DNA of 27,140 nt, taken from IMG/VR virus record IMGVR_UViG_3300035182_001366, positions 1-27,140 of that record, one strand, 5' to 3'. Below, one piece after another: positions 20,750 through 27,140 of this stretch. The notes below the pieces were generated by a model. That model saw nothing but the letters and a program-made list of their open reading frames with translations. It was not told where the DNA came from and ran no database searches. The position numbers were made by a program, and so were the translations under genes. The DNA comes from a virus. Position 1 is the first letter of the stretch, and each line of letters starts with the position of its first letter.

Positions 20750-21294
20750 TCTTTATATCCGTATTCATCCATGAAATACACGCCAAGTAGAGTCGCTCCG
20801 GGCGCGTATTCGGATAAAACTTCACTCACAACGTCCTCAATCTTGAACCAGTGGGAACGCGATGGAGGTCCGTAGTCCATGTATGAGAGCGTACCGTCCA
20901 TATACTCAATCAGGCAAACGTTATGGCCTTCGTACTTGTCGCTGTGCCAAATAATAGTCATTATTTTGGCCGACTTGACTTCCTTGAGAGTTTTTGCTAC
21001 ACTTACCTCATAGCAGGCGAAGTCTTCGCAATCTCCGATAAAAACGGCCCCTGTTGTCATGAGCCACTGGACGTGTTCAGGGTGAGAAATGGCGTCGCCA
21101 AGCTGTCTCCAGCCATCGGCACGCCACTTGAACTTCTGCATGTAGTGGCCAAGTTCGTCTAGGCTTGAAAACTTCTCTACTGGAAGACGCTGGGATTCCC
21201 AAATTCTTTGGTAGAAACGTGACCATGCGCCGTAAGCGCCTGACCACATGTAGATTTTCATGACAAAGGCTACAAATTTTTCAATGATATTCAT
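20746..21294 (-). CDS. Transglutaminase-like cysteine protein
   Basis: A 182-residue protein with the Cys-His-Asp arrangement of the transglutaminase/papain-like fold: GDCEDFAC (C89), EGHNVCLIEY (H124) and LSYMDYGP (D140). The length fits a minimal single domain. The N-terminus (FVAFVMKIYMWSGAYGAW) is hydrophobic and aromatic but too broken for a clear membrane helix. It overlaps both neighbours by four bases, placing it in the terminase operon. Bacterial relatives act as peptidases or protein cross-linkers; the substrate here is unknown. A role in head assembly or virion protein processing is inferred from context only. Confidence 0.7.
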   Translation of the reverse strand: MNIIEKFVAFVMKIYMWSGAYGAWSRFYQRIWESQRLPVEKFSSLDELGHYMQKFKWRADGWRQLGDAISHPEHVQWLMTTGAVFIGDCEDFACYEVSVAKTLKEVKSAKIMTIIWHSDKYEGHNVCLIEYMDGTLSYMDYGPPSRSHWFKIEDVVSEVLSEYAPGATLLGVYFMDEYGYKE

Positions 21295-21917
21295 GGTTTA
21301 CCCTTGGAATCGAGTCCAAGGAGTAGATTATAGGCTTCGTCGCTAGTGGCAGGCCTGTCCTTTGGGAGCGAAGGAAGTTCAGGCATTGAAACCGAAATGG
21401 GCGCATCAGTCTTAAAAACGACTTCTTGCCTGTTTTCTTTGCCTTGACCTGTCATCTTCATGAATAGGTCTACCATGCCTTGGTAGGTCCTGAATGAAAC
21501 GTCTTTCGCGTCTCCAAGGTCAGCCTTGTCGCCGGTCTGAAGGAATTTTCGGTAGTTCATGCCTACGATTTTGTGGTAAACGGCCATTCCATCGGCAGCA
21601 AACTGAATTCCCTCTAGGGTAGTCTTTTCGATAGTGGCGCGGGCGGAAGCCATTAAACTCCTAATGTAAGCGTCTCGCTGTCCATCCCAGTCATACTCGA
21701 TTCGGGCCCTCAAAAGCAACCCTAGGCCGTAGGAGCCTAAACTTGGATTTGTGAGTGCAATTGTAGTGCAGTCGTACCCTTGCAGAAACAAAGAAAAAAA
21801 TTTTGTCGCTGCTGTCGGTGATAGCTTATTGCTCGGAATTGCGCTTACTTTTCTTAGCTCGCTTAATTCTTCTGTACTTAGCAGGCTGTCTGCAAGTAAT
21901 AGTTGTTCTGGAGTCAT
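21291..21917 (-). CDS. Putative terminase small subunit
   Basis: A 208-residue protein. The first part reads as helices with a helix-turn-helix-like segment (SPTAATKFFSLFLQGYDCTT, then NPSLGSYGLGLLLRARIEYDWDGQRDAYI); the helical middle is followed by a Pro-rich C-terminus (SVSMPELPSLPKDRP). DNA-binding N-terminal helices, helical oligomerisation region, flexible tail and position close to terL fit a small terminase, which recognises packaging sites and feeds DNA to TerL. I start at the ATG at 21915-21917, preceded by AAGGA; the ORF is open to 21971. It overlaps the preceding gene by 92 bases in another frame. The assignment rests on context and pattern. Confidence 0.5.
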   Translation of the reverse strand: MTPEQLLLADSLLSTEELSELRKVSAIPSNKLSPTAATKFFSLFLQGYDCTTIALTNPSLGSYGLGLLLRARIEYDWDGQRDAYIRSLMASARATIEKTTLEGIQFAADGMAVYHKIVGMNYRKFLQTGDKADLGDAKDVSFRTYQGMVDLFMKMTGQGKENRQEVVFKTDAPISVSMPELPSLPKDRPATSDEAYNLLLGLDSKGKP

Positions 21918-22299
21918 TTTCCTTTTTCTTTCCGTTAATGGACAGTTTAACTCTTTTCCACTGAGGTCCAAGGCACCAGCCAGTTAGAGTGCGCAGCCTA
22001 TCCATATTGGCCGCCGAGACAGTTTCCTTGCCTCTTGGGTTTACCGCCTCAAAACTAGCAACGTAATTGTCGAAGTCAAGTCTAATTACAACGGCAGCAT
22101 CCAAAATTAGCATTGCTGTTCTTTTTAGAGTTTCTAGCTGGGGCGGGTAAACCATTCCCGTCCACTCAGACAACTTTAGAATGGCTGCCCACTGTTCCTT
22201 GGTCGGGTTTTGGTTTGTCTGAAAAAGCTCCTTCTTAAGCTGCGCGCCTAGCTCCTTAGGTAGCCTATCGTCGATGATTTTGGATAATTCCGGTGACAT
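21826..22299 (-). CDS. Hypothetical protein, 157 residues
   Basis: The N-terminal 120 residues are helical and balanced in charge (SPELSKIIDDRLPKELGAQL, EQWAAILKLSEWTGM). The final 35 are very basic (AKYRRIKRAKKSKRNSEQ) and lie over the start of the next gene in another frame. Its ATG overlaps the stop of the phosphoesterase gene as TAATG. No family recognised. It may bind DNA through the basic tail, or the tail may simply be a by-product of overlapping the next gene. Confidence 0.6.
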   Translation of the reverse strand: MSPELSKIIDDRLPKELGAQLKKELFQTNQNPTKEQWAAILKLSEWTGMVYPPQLETLKRTAMLILDAAVVIRLDFDNYVASFEAVNPRGKETVSAANMDRLRTLTGWCLGPQWKRVKLSINGKKKENDSRTTITCRQPAKYRRIKRAKKSKRNSEQ

Positions 22300-23279
22300 T
22301 AAATTTTCACTCTCTCGAAAATAATTTTTCTCAATACTTCTGGGTTGCTATTAAACTTAGGCTTGTAAGCCGTTACGTACTTATTGAACGCCTTGCCTAC
22401 ACCTTCAGACTCTGAAATTTGCACTTCACGTGGGCGAGTCTGAAAAGACCTAATAGAAACAGTTACGTCAGAAGAATTTAACTCTTGCCATACCCTCTTG
22501 CGACTTTCGATGTAATCGGCGCTCCCGTGAAGCGAAAGAGCGAGTTTGTAGGGTCTCACCATAACTTGAATCGGTTCTGAGGCTCCGGTTTCGTGCTCTG
22601 AATAAGAATACATCGCACGACACACTCCTTCTGTGGAAAACCTCTCTACAGAGCCGTTGCTAGGGTCGAAGAGAACGATACGACGACAAACGTCTGAGTC
22701 AGTGCTAATGCGCCACCGGGGTGCCCCAACATACTCGACGTTTTTAAAAGTTTGAGGTGAGTGGATATGGCCAGAAAAAATCTTTTTCCAGTCTTCTAGG
22801 TCGGAAAGATTAACTCCTTCGTCCTCAGGAACGTAGAAGCCGTTTTCATACTTGGCGCCTACGATTGTCTGGTGACAAACGAGGTAGTCGCCACCAACCC
22901 ACTTTGCCTCTTGAACAAAGGCCTCTACCGAGTGTTGCCAAGGAACAAAAGCTACATTGTCGATTCTGGTGGGTTCACTAATGACTTCGCATACATCGCC
23001 ATACATCAAACTGTGAATTCCCGAACTTGTGTTGGGTGTTCTGTCATGGTTACCGACAAGCATGTAGGTCTTGATACCTGATTCCTTGAACTTTTTAAGG
23101 TTGCGGTGCCAGAAATCAAGAACTTCGGCTCGCACTACGTTAAAGGTGTGGTGCTGGTCTCCCATGAATACAACACCAATATTTTTGCCTGACTTTGAAT
23201 AAACGAAGTCCAAGAGAGCCTGACAGTCGTCAAGCTCATCCGGGACCGCGTGCACATCTCCGACTAGCAAAAACTTCAA
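22299..23279 (-). CDS. SbcD/Mre11-like metallophosphoesterase
   Basis: A 326-residue calcineurin-type phosphoesterase. The metal-binding motifs are all present: GDVHA (7-11), GDQHH (40-44), GNHDR (76-80), VCHQ (134-137) and GHIH (170-173). This set and the length match the nuclease subunit that partners an SbcC/Rad50-like ATPase in phage T4 (gp47) and bacteria. Such pairs process DNA ends during recombination and host DNA degradation. The partner gene is not in this window. It is coupled to both neighbours by one- to four-base overlaps. Confidence 0.88.
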   Translation of the reverse strand: MKFLLVGDVHAVPDELDDCQALLDFVYSKSGKNIGVVFMGDQHHTFNVVRAEVLDFWHRNLKKFKESGIKTYMLVGNHDRTPNTSSGIHSLMYGDVCEVISEPTRIDNVAFVPWQHSVEAFVQEAKWVGGDYLVCHQTIVGAKYENGFYVPEDEGVNLSDLEDWKKIFSGHIHSPQTFKNVEYVGAPRWRISTDSDVCRRIVLFDPSNGSVERFSTEGVCRAMYSYSEHETGASEPIQVMVRPYKLALSLHGSADYIESRKRVWQELNSSDVTVSIRSFQTRPREVQISESEGVGKAFNKYVTAYKPKFNSNPEVLRKIIFERVKI

Positions 23280-23659
23280 CTTACTAGCTCCACGAGTGTT
23301 TCCGGCAAAAGAATAAGTGCCTTTCCGTCAATTTCGAGTACGTTTTTCGCCCACGGCTGTGTGTACAGGCTAGAAGCAACCCAGACTTTCTGGCCAGCCC
23401 TGAATCTTAGGTCCTCTGAGTCAAAAACGACTTCAAGGCTCGTGAGAGATACCTTATTTTCAATAAAAGCTACCTTTACGGTGCCTGTGCCCCTTTGAGT
23501 TGTCTTAACCGTTGTGTCAACAAAAGGCGTGACGGCAACTTTGCCCTTGACAGAACGAATTGGCGTAATAGCTCTTACTGGGTGTCCTGGCTGGCCCACG
23601 AAAAAACCAGTTGTGTTGTCGGGGTTTGTGGAAGTTGTTGTGCCGTCGTTGTTCTTCAT
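23276..23659 (-). CDS. Hypothetical protein, 127 residues
   Basis: An N-terminal disordered, Thr/Asn-rich stretch (NNDGTTTSTNPDNTTGF), then a beta-rich domain (KVSLTSLEVVFDSEDLRFRAG, QKVWVASSLYTQPWAKNVLE, IDGKALILLPETLVELVS). The last part has the feel of a small beta barrel and recalls the end of GroES-like co-chaperonins, but the match is too weak to assign. The ATG overlaps the upstream sigma-like gene by four bases. Confidence 0.6.
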   Translation of the reverse strand: MKNNDGTTTSTNPDNTTGFFVGQPGHPVRAITPIRSVKGKVAVTPFVDTTVKTTQRGTGTVKVAFIENKVSLTSLEVVFDSEDLRFRAGQKVWVASSLYTQPWAKNVLEIDGKALILLPETLVELVS

Positions 23660-24732
23660 AGTTTAATCCCTTTCAATCTTAGCAGTTTTTGCTCTCTTAA
23701 GCCAAGAGAATTCGCTGTTTCAACTAGCTTTGCTACTAATTCCTGTTGCTCGAACTGGTTGTCGGGTTGGTCCTCGGGAGCGATTGGAAGCCACACTGGC
23801 TGGTCACCGTTGTCTTGAGTGCCGTCTTTGTCCTTCGCGAGTACGTTGAGAGTCACCGGAGAACCGCCAGCCATGAGGGCGCCTAGCTCTTCGCTGGTAG
23901 TTTGGTTTTTGGGGTCAAGAATCTTGTTGCATTCTTCAGCTACGGCCTCAAGGTCAGTTCCACCTGAATTTTGGTGTCTGCGGGCGATTTTATTTGCAGC
24001 GTAAAGCTTTGCGCGGTCACCCGGCCAATAATGTAGCATTGTCTCGCTGTAAGCGTTGACTCGGTCTCTCATCATGATTCCGATAACGACCGCTCTGAAG
24101 CTCTTGAACCTTTTCAAGTTTTCCTCTTCGGTCATTTCACCTTTAGGGGCAACAAATTTGTCGATTGCGAGCATAAAACTCATACAGTGGATTTGTACAA
24201 TATCCATGTAACTCAGATGCGAACGCGGCACCGAATTCCAAAAAAGTCTTGACTGGCTTAGTGCTAGGGGGATATTTTGTTCAAGTAGCTCTGTGCGCTG
24301 GCATGAAATGGCACGCGCAATTTCAGCGACCTTACCGTTCTTGGGCCACTTGTGTAAGTTAAGTACCCACTTGACAAAAGTCCAATTAGTATTAAGCGAA
24401 TAAAGGTCCTTGTCAGAGCGGGTCTTAAAAGCCTTCGAAATCTTACTCGTGAAAGTTTCGTGACGCTCCCGGAAGAACGGTCTTGCTGCAAGGATATTCT
24501 TTTTGTCGTCAAGAATGTATTCCATGAACTTGCGGTAGGTCGCAGGTCCCCAGCGGTGCTCAAGTAGCACGCGGCGAAATTCGACCTCAAGTTCAATAAG
24601 GTTCCGAAGCTGCCTTCTCTGACGAATCAGCAAGTCTTCGTCAGGGTCTATATTTGCTTCGTGACGCTGGAGAAGACCCTCTAGCTGGTCAGCAAAGAGC
24701 CTGTAATCTGCGTCGACTTCAAACTTAGCCAT
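23656..24732 (-). CDS. Sigma70-like factor
   Basis: A 358-residue protein. Residues about 146-225 match sigma region 2: RTELLEQNIPLALSQSRLF, then DIVQIHCMSFMLAIDKFVAP and KSFRAVVIGIMMRDRV, the pattern of promoter -10 recognition and core polymerase binding. The C-terminus (LVETANSLGLREQKLLRLKG) resembles the start of region 4 but stops early, so -35 recognition may be weak or absent, as in T4 gp55. The first 140 residues are unassigned. In tailed phages such factors switch host polymerase to late genes. It lies in the same operon as packaging genes. Confidence 0.65.
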   Translation of the reverse strand: MAKFEVDADYRLFADQLEGLLQRHEANIDPDEDLLIRQRRQLRNLIELEVEFRRVLLEHRWGPATYRKFMEYILDDKKNILAARPFFRERHETFTSKISKAFKTRSDKDLYSLNTNWTFVKWVLNLHKWPKNGKVAEIARAISCQRTELLEQNIPLALSQSRLFWNSVPRSHLSYMDIVQIHCMSFMLAIDKFVAPKGEMTEEENLKRFKSFRAVVIGIMMRDRVNAYSETMLHYWPGDRAKLYAANKIARRHQNSGGTDLEAVAEECNKILDPKNQTTSEELGALMAGGSPVTLNVLAKDKDGTQDNGDQPVWLPIAPEDQPDNQFEQQELVAKLVETANSLGLREQKLLRLKGIKL

Positions 24733-24766
24733 GAATCCATCATATCACAAGGTAGACTCAATGGTC

Positions 24767-26248
24767 TCAAACAATCTTAACTGAGTCAGAAATTGACCTG
24801 TAAACCTCTAGTCGCTCTAGGCTATGCCGAAATGGAACGAAGTTCTTGATTGATTCTGGTTGCTCGACAAAAAAGTCGATAACCTTAAAGTCTTTTTTAC
24901 CGGGAACAACACGGGTTCCTCGACCCACACCTTGCAGCAAGTCTACTTGGGACCTGCCACCCTTCCAGTAGACTAACACTTTGACTGGGCGAGTATCAGT
25001 GCCAGTAGAGATACAACTAGTGCCAACAAGAAGTTTAATCTTGCCTTCATTGAAATCTTTCACTTGTTGCTTCGTGTTTGAGTCGTGGAATTCGGTTGGC
25101 ACTTTAGACTTGTTTTCAGTAAGAGTTCCATGGGCAAAGGACACTTCGTATTTCAAGTAAGGTAAGAGTTTAGTAAACTGTTCTACTTCGTCAATTAAAA
25201 CAATGGTTTGCAGGCCTAGCTTCATGGCTGAGTTGCAAATATCGCCTACCGACTTGGTAATATTTGGATTGTAGAGTACATGATGGCGAGTCATGTCGTT
25301 AGGGTCGTCGCACAATAAGTCTCCGTTAGACTTGACAGAGTACATCCTGACTACAGGATTAGCCAACCACCCTCCAGCAACCCCCTCCTTCACAGTCATT
25401 GTGTAGACATTAGGTCCAATAATACCATCCAAAAGAACTCCGGCTCCGTCACCTCTGATTTGAGTAGCTGAAAAGAAAAATCTGTAAGGAGCCTTTGCAA
25501 GAAGACCGAAACAAACATTCGCTAGTGTTTCAGCTGGACATAGGTGTGATTCGTCTGCAATAAAAACCTCTGTTTTAGAGAAACTCTCCCAGTCTTTCGA
25601 ATCTTCCTTGACTCTCGTTAGAGATTGCGCTGTTGCGATTGTAATAAGTTTGTCAGACTTCTTTTTGCCTCCGAAAAAAGCTCCTACATTTTTAGAACCA
25701 AAAGCTAAAACAAATTGTTCGTAGAGTTGCTCGGTAATCGAGGCCGAAGGCGCCATAATTACTGTCTTTAGACCTAAGCTTTTAGTCAAGAGAGCAATAA
25801 TGTGAGATTTACCTAGTCCTGTACCCATAGATACAGAACCATGTTTAATGTTTAATAGATTTTCACAAGCTTCTGTTTGGTAATGTCGGTCTTTGTGGTC
25901 GGGAGCTTTATGCCAAGCCAAAAGCTTAGGTTCAGGGTAGCTGAAATTGATTTTAACTGGTAGTTTTGTTTTTTCTTGAACATACTTGACTAATCCAGAA
26001 TGAGTGTACCAAAACTCTTGGTCTTCTGTCAAGAGACAAACTTTTGCTTCTTCTTGTAGAACCCTAAGTCTTTCTTGAAAATCTTCTTCGTCAAGATAAT
26101 TTCTTCCTGTATTTTTAAATCTTTGAGCCTGAAAGTTCTTTGATTTATTAATGTAAGATAATCCAGCCCTCAGTTGACTCTCAACAATCTCGCTCACTTC
26201 CGATTTTGGAATTCGTAGAGTTGTAGGGCTTGTAAGTTCAATTGGCAT
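24767..26248 (-). CDS. SF2 DNA/RNA helicase, UvsW-like
   Basis: A 493-residue superfamily 2 helicase. Motifs: Q-like YQTEACENLL (about 123-132), Walker A GTGLGKS (142-148), DEAD-box variant ADESH (231-235), SAT (260-262) and QGVGRGTRV (about 440) with the arginine finger. The N-terminal 110 residues resemble the UvsW/phage helicase leader. Such helicases unwind recombination intermediates, often turning the phage from origin- to recombination-dependent replication. The base composition is more AT-rich than the structural genes. It is the first gene of the leftward operon, and a promoter-like TGGTACAAT lies upstream. Confidence 0.87.
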   Translation of the reverse strand: MPIELTSPTTLRIPKSEVSEIVESQLRAGLSYINKSKNFQAQRFKNTGRNYLDEEDFQERLRVLQEEAKVCLLTEDQEFWYTHSGLVKYVQEKTKLPVKINFSYPEPKLLAWHKAPDHKDRHYQTEACENLLNIKHGSVSMGTGLGKSHIIALLTKSLGLKTVIMAPSASITEQLYEQFVLAFGSKNVGAFFGGKKKSDKLITIATAQSLTRVKEDSKDWESFSKTEVFIADESHLCPAETLANVCFGLLAKAPYRFFFSATQIRGDGAGVLLDGIIGPNVYTMTVKEGVAGGWLANPVVRMYSVKSNGDLLCDDPNDMTRHHVLYNPNITKSVGDICNSAMKLGLQTIVLIDEVEQFTKLLPYLKYEVSFAHGTLTENKSKVPTEFHDSNTKQQVKDFNEGKIKLLVGTSCISTGTDTRPVKVLVYWKGGRSQVDLLQGVGRGTRVVPGKKDFKVIDFFVEQPESIKNFVPFRHSLERLEVYRSISDSVKIV

Positions 26249-26258
26249 TTGTAAATAG

Positions 26259-26267
26259 ATTGTACCA
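26259..26267 (-). promoter_or_regulatory. Extended -10 promoter candidate for the helicase operon
   Basis: Minus strand TGGTACAAT (extended -10), 10 bases before the helicase ATG. No good -35 lies at the usual distance, so it may depend on an activator or the phage sigma-like factor. Confidence 0.45.
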
Positions 26268-26724
26268 CACTCTCCTTACCAAAATTCCCTATGGATACAT
26301 CTATACTACTTATCTATACTACTATTTAGATACCACCATTACAGGTGCCCATAGGGAATGCAACTCTGTTGCAACAACGTTTTGCAAGTTCTCGTTTTGC
26401 TTGAAGTTCAGGTTTAGTTGGGGAGTAATGCCCCGAGTACGACACATTTGCCATAGTGACTGTAAGTCCTTGATTCGTGGTCGATTGACATGAATGTCAT
26501 AGTCGAGGCAAATGTCCCCAATCAAACGGAGACGTTTTCAAGTCTTTGATTTTGTTCATGGTACCGTTTGTCGGGTAGTTTTGCCCCAGTGGTAGATATA
26601 CCGCATACAGAATGCCCCAATTGAATGATTTCAATGGTTTAGACGATTTTGGGTCCAAAACGTATATACTGCATAACGGCAAAGCTTGACTTGTTGCAAC
26701 AGGCGGTTTAGAATGTAGGTTGAA
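26268..26724. promoter_or_regulatory. Palindrome-rich divergent control region
   Basis: No gene is supported here. It holds an inverted repeat TTCCCTATGG/CCATAGGGAA (26285-26294 and 26349-26358), a 13-base direct repeat ATCTATACTACT (26299 and 26312), palindromes TGACAT-GA-ATGTCA (26486-26499) and TTTTGG-GT-CCAAAA (26647-26660), and TGTTGCAACA twice (26367-26376 and 26692-26701). ACATTTGCC/GGCAAATGT also pairs across 54 bases. Likely operators or replication signals. Confidence 0.6.
26686..26714 (+). promoter_or_regulatory. Promoter with operator-like palindrome for the right-end gene
   Basis: TTGACT and TAGAAT with a 17-base spacer. The palindrome TGTTGCAACA fills the first ten bases of that spacer and recurs at 26367, so a repressor bound there would block polymerase. 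The ATG follows 10 bases after the -10. Confidence 0.65.
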
Positions 26725-27140
26725 ATGAAAACTACCTACGTTGTGATGGTTGACTGTCAGCCCGTTTTTGTGACTGAGTCTTCGAGCAAAACCGCCGCTA
26801 GGTGTTCTTGGTATAAGTTTCGTCCAGATAACTTTATCGGCAAAGCGACAAGCCTTCTGGAGACAACGATGAGCAAAAAAGAGGCTATTGAGTTTTACAG
26901 GAACCTTGGGTGCACAATTTGCAATAAAGACGCAACTGTTAAGGCTGCTCACGAAGCGACCATCCGAAAGTATGATATCCTACGTTCTCATCTGCTCGGT
27001 TTTGTGGCTAATGGCAAAAAAGTGTTAGTTGAGGAAGTTCAAGAAAAGTTCGGTTGGAGCAAGAAAACTGTGCTCAGAAGGGCGAGTCAACTCGCTGAGT
27101 TTGGTATGATTGAGCTTCAGGAAGATGTTTTAACAACAGG
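26725..27140 (+). CDS. Winged-helix-like protein, runs off the window
   Basis: Open from the ATG at 26725-26727 to the window end, at least 138 residues. The N-terminal part has Cys residues (VDCQPVFV, LGCTICNKDA) that could bind metal. The last visible part (LVEEVQEKFGWSKKTVLRRA, then SQLAEFGMIEL) fits a helix-turn-helix with wing, so it is probably a DNA-binding regulator. It has its own promoter and is divergent from the helicase operon. The missing C-terminus prevents a family call. Confidence 0.65.
   Translation, partial: MKTTYVVMVDCQPVFVTESSSKTAARCSWYKFRPDNFIGKATSLLETTMSKKEAIEFYRNLGCTICNKDATVKAAHEATIRKYDILRSHLLGFVANGKKVLVEEVQEKFGWSKKTVLRRASQLAEFGMIELQEDVLTT

Noticed and set aside
26497-26952. 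Minus-strand 151-residue ORF
   Set aside because: It runs antisense over the strong plus-strand promoter and the open plus-strand winged-helix-like gene, and has no recognisable features.

Overview
The window is part of a large tailed-phage (Caudoviricetes) genome, read mostly on the minus strand. The evidence is a recognisable head-building module: large terminase, portal, MuF-like head protein, capsid protease, scaffold-like protein and major capsid protein. It is accompanied by phage-type replication and transcription genes and an unusually large tRNA array. Translation looks bacterial, with Shine-Dalgarno sites such as AAGGAG before the capsid gene and its neighbour. None of the tRNAs encodes its 3' CCA, so the host CCA-adding enzyme is presumably needed. 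I cannot name the host from sequence alone, and no tail genes are in view.

Left end (1-1013): two paralogous pentapeptide-repeat proteins, the first cut by the window edge. From 1085 to 6150 (minus strand) lies a dense array of about 31 tRNA genes covering all twenty amino acids. It is broken up by small ORFs (1174-1380 and 2677-3531), tRNA debris and hairpin-rich spacers. At least three strong sigma70-type promoters (2411-2440, 5542-5570, 5890-5919) and two terminators (5575-5607, 5937-5980) cut the array into separate transcription modules. Several tRNAs have odd anatomy: Leu tRNAs with short variable loops, Thr and Arg tRNAs with long ones, C at position 33, or a missing D-arm.

Middle (6171-20749, minus): a small winged-helix operon; then the major capsid protein, which ends in a strong terminator; a scaffold-like protein; a small probable structural protein; and, after a three-gene plus-strand insertion, a GGDEF-domain protein. 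Next come a very large capsid-protease fusion (protease, capsid-like motif, HhH-GPD-like region, kinase-like C-terminus), the MuF-like protein, portal, a beta-rich unknown and the large terminase.

Right part (20746-26248, minus): a transglutaminase-like protein, a putative small terminase, an unknown, an SbcD/Mre11-like phosphoesterase, an unknown, a sigma-like factor and an SF2 helicase. Most junctions overlap by a few bases, which suggests one long, translationally coupled operon. Beyond it is a palindrome-rich control region of about 470 bp. A plus-strand gene with its own promoter then runs off the window.

The most interesting item is the pair of overlapping genes at 10413-14880. They put GGDEF, kinase-like and DNA-glycosylase-like domains into the capsid assembly cassette, attached to the protease that would process them. 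This suggests proteins packaged in the head and possibly delivered to the host; that role is inference.
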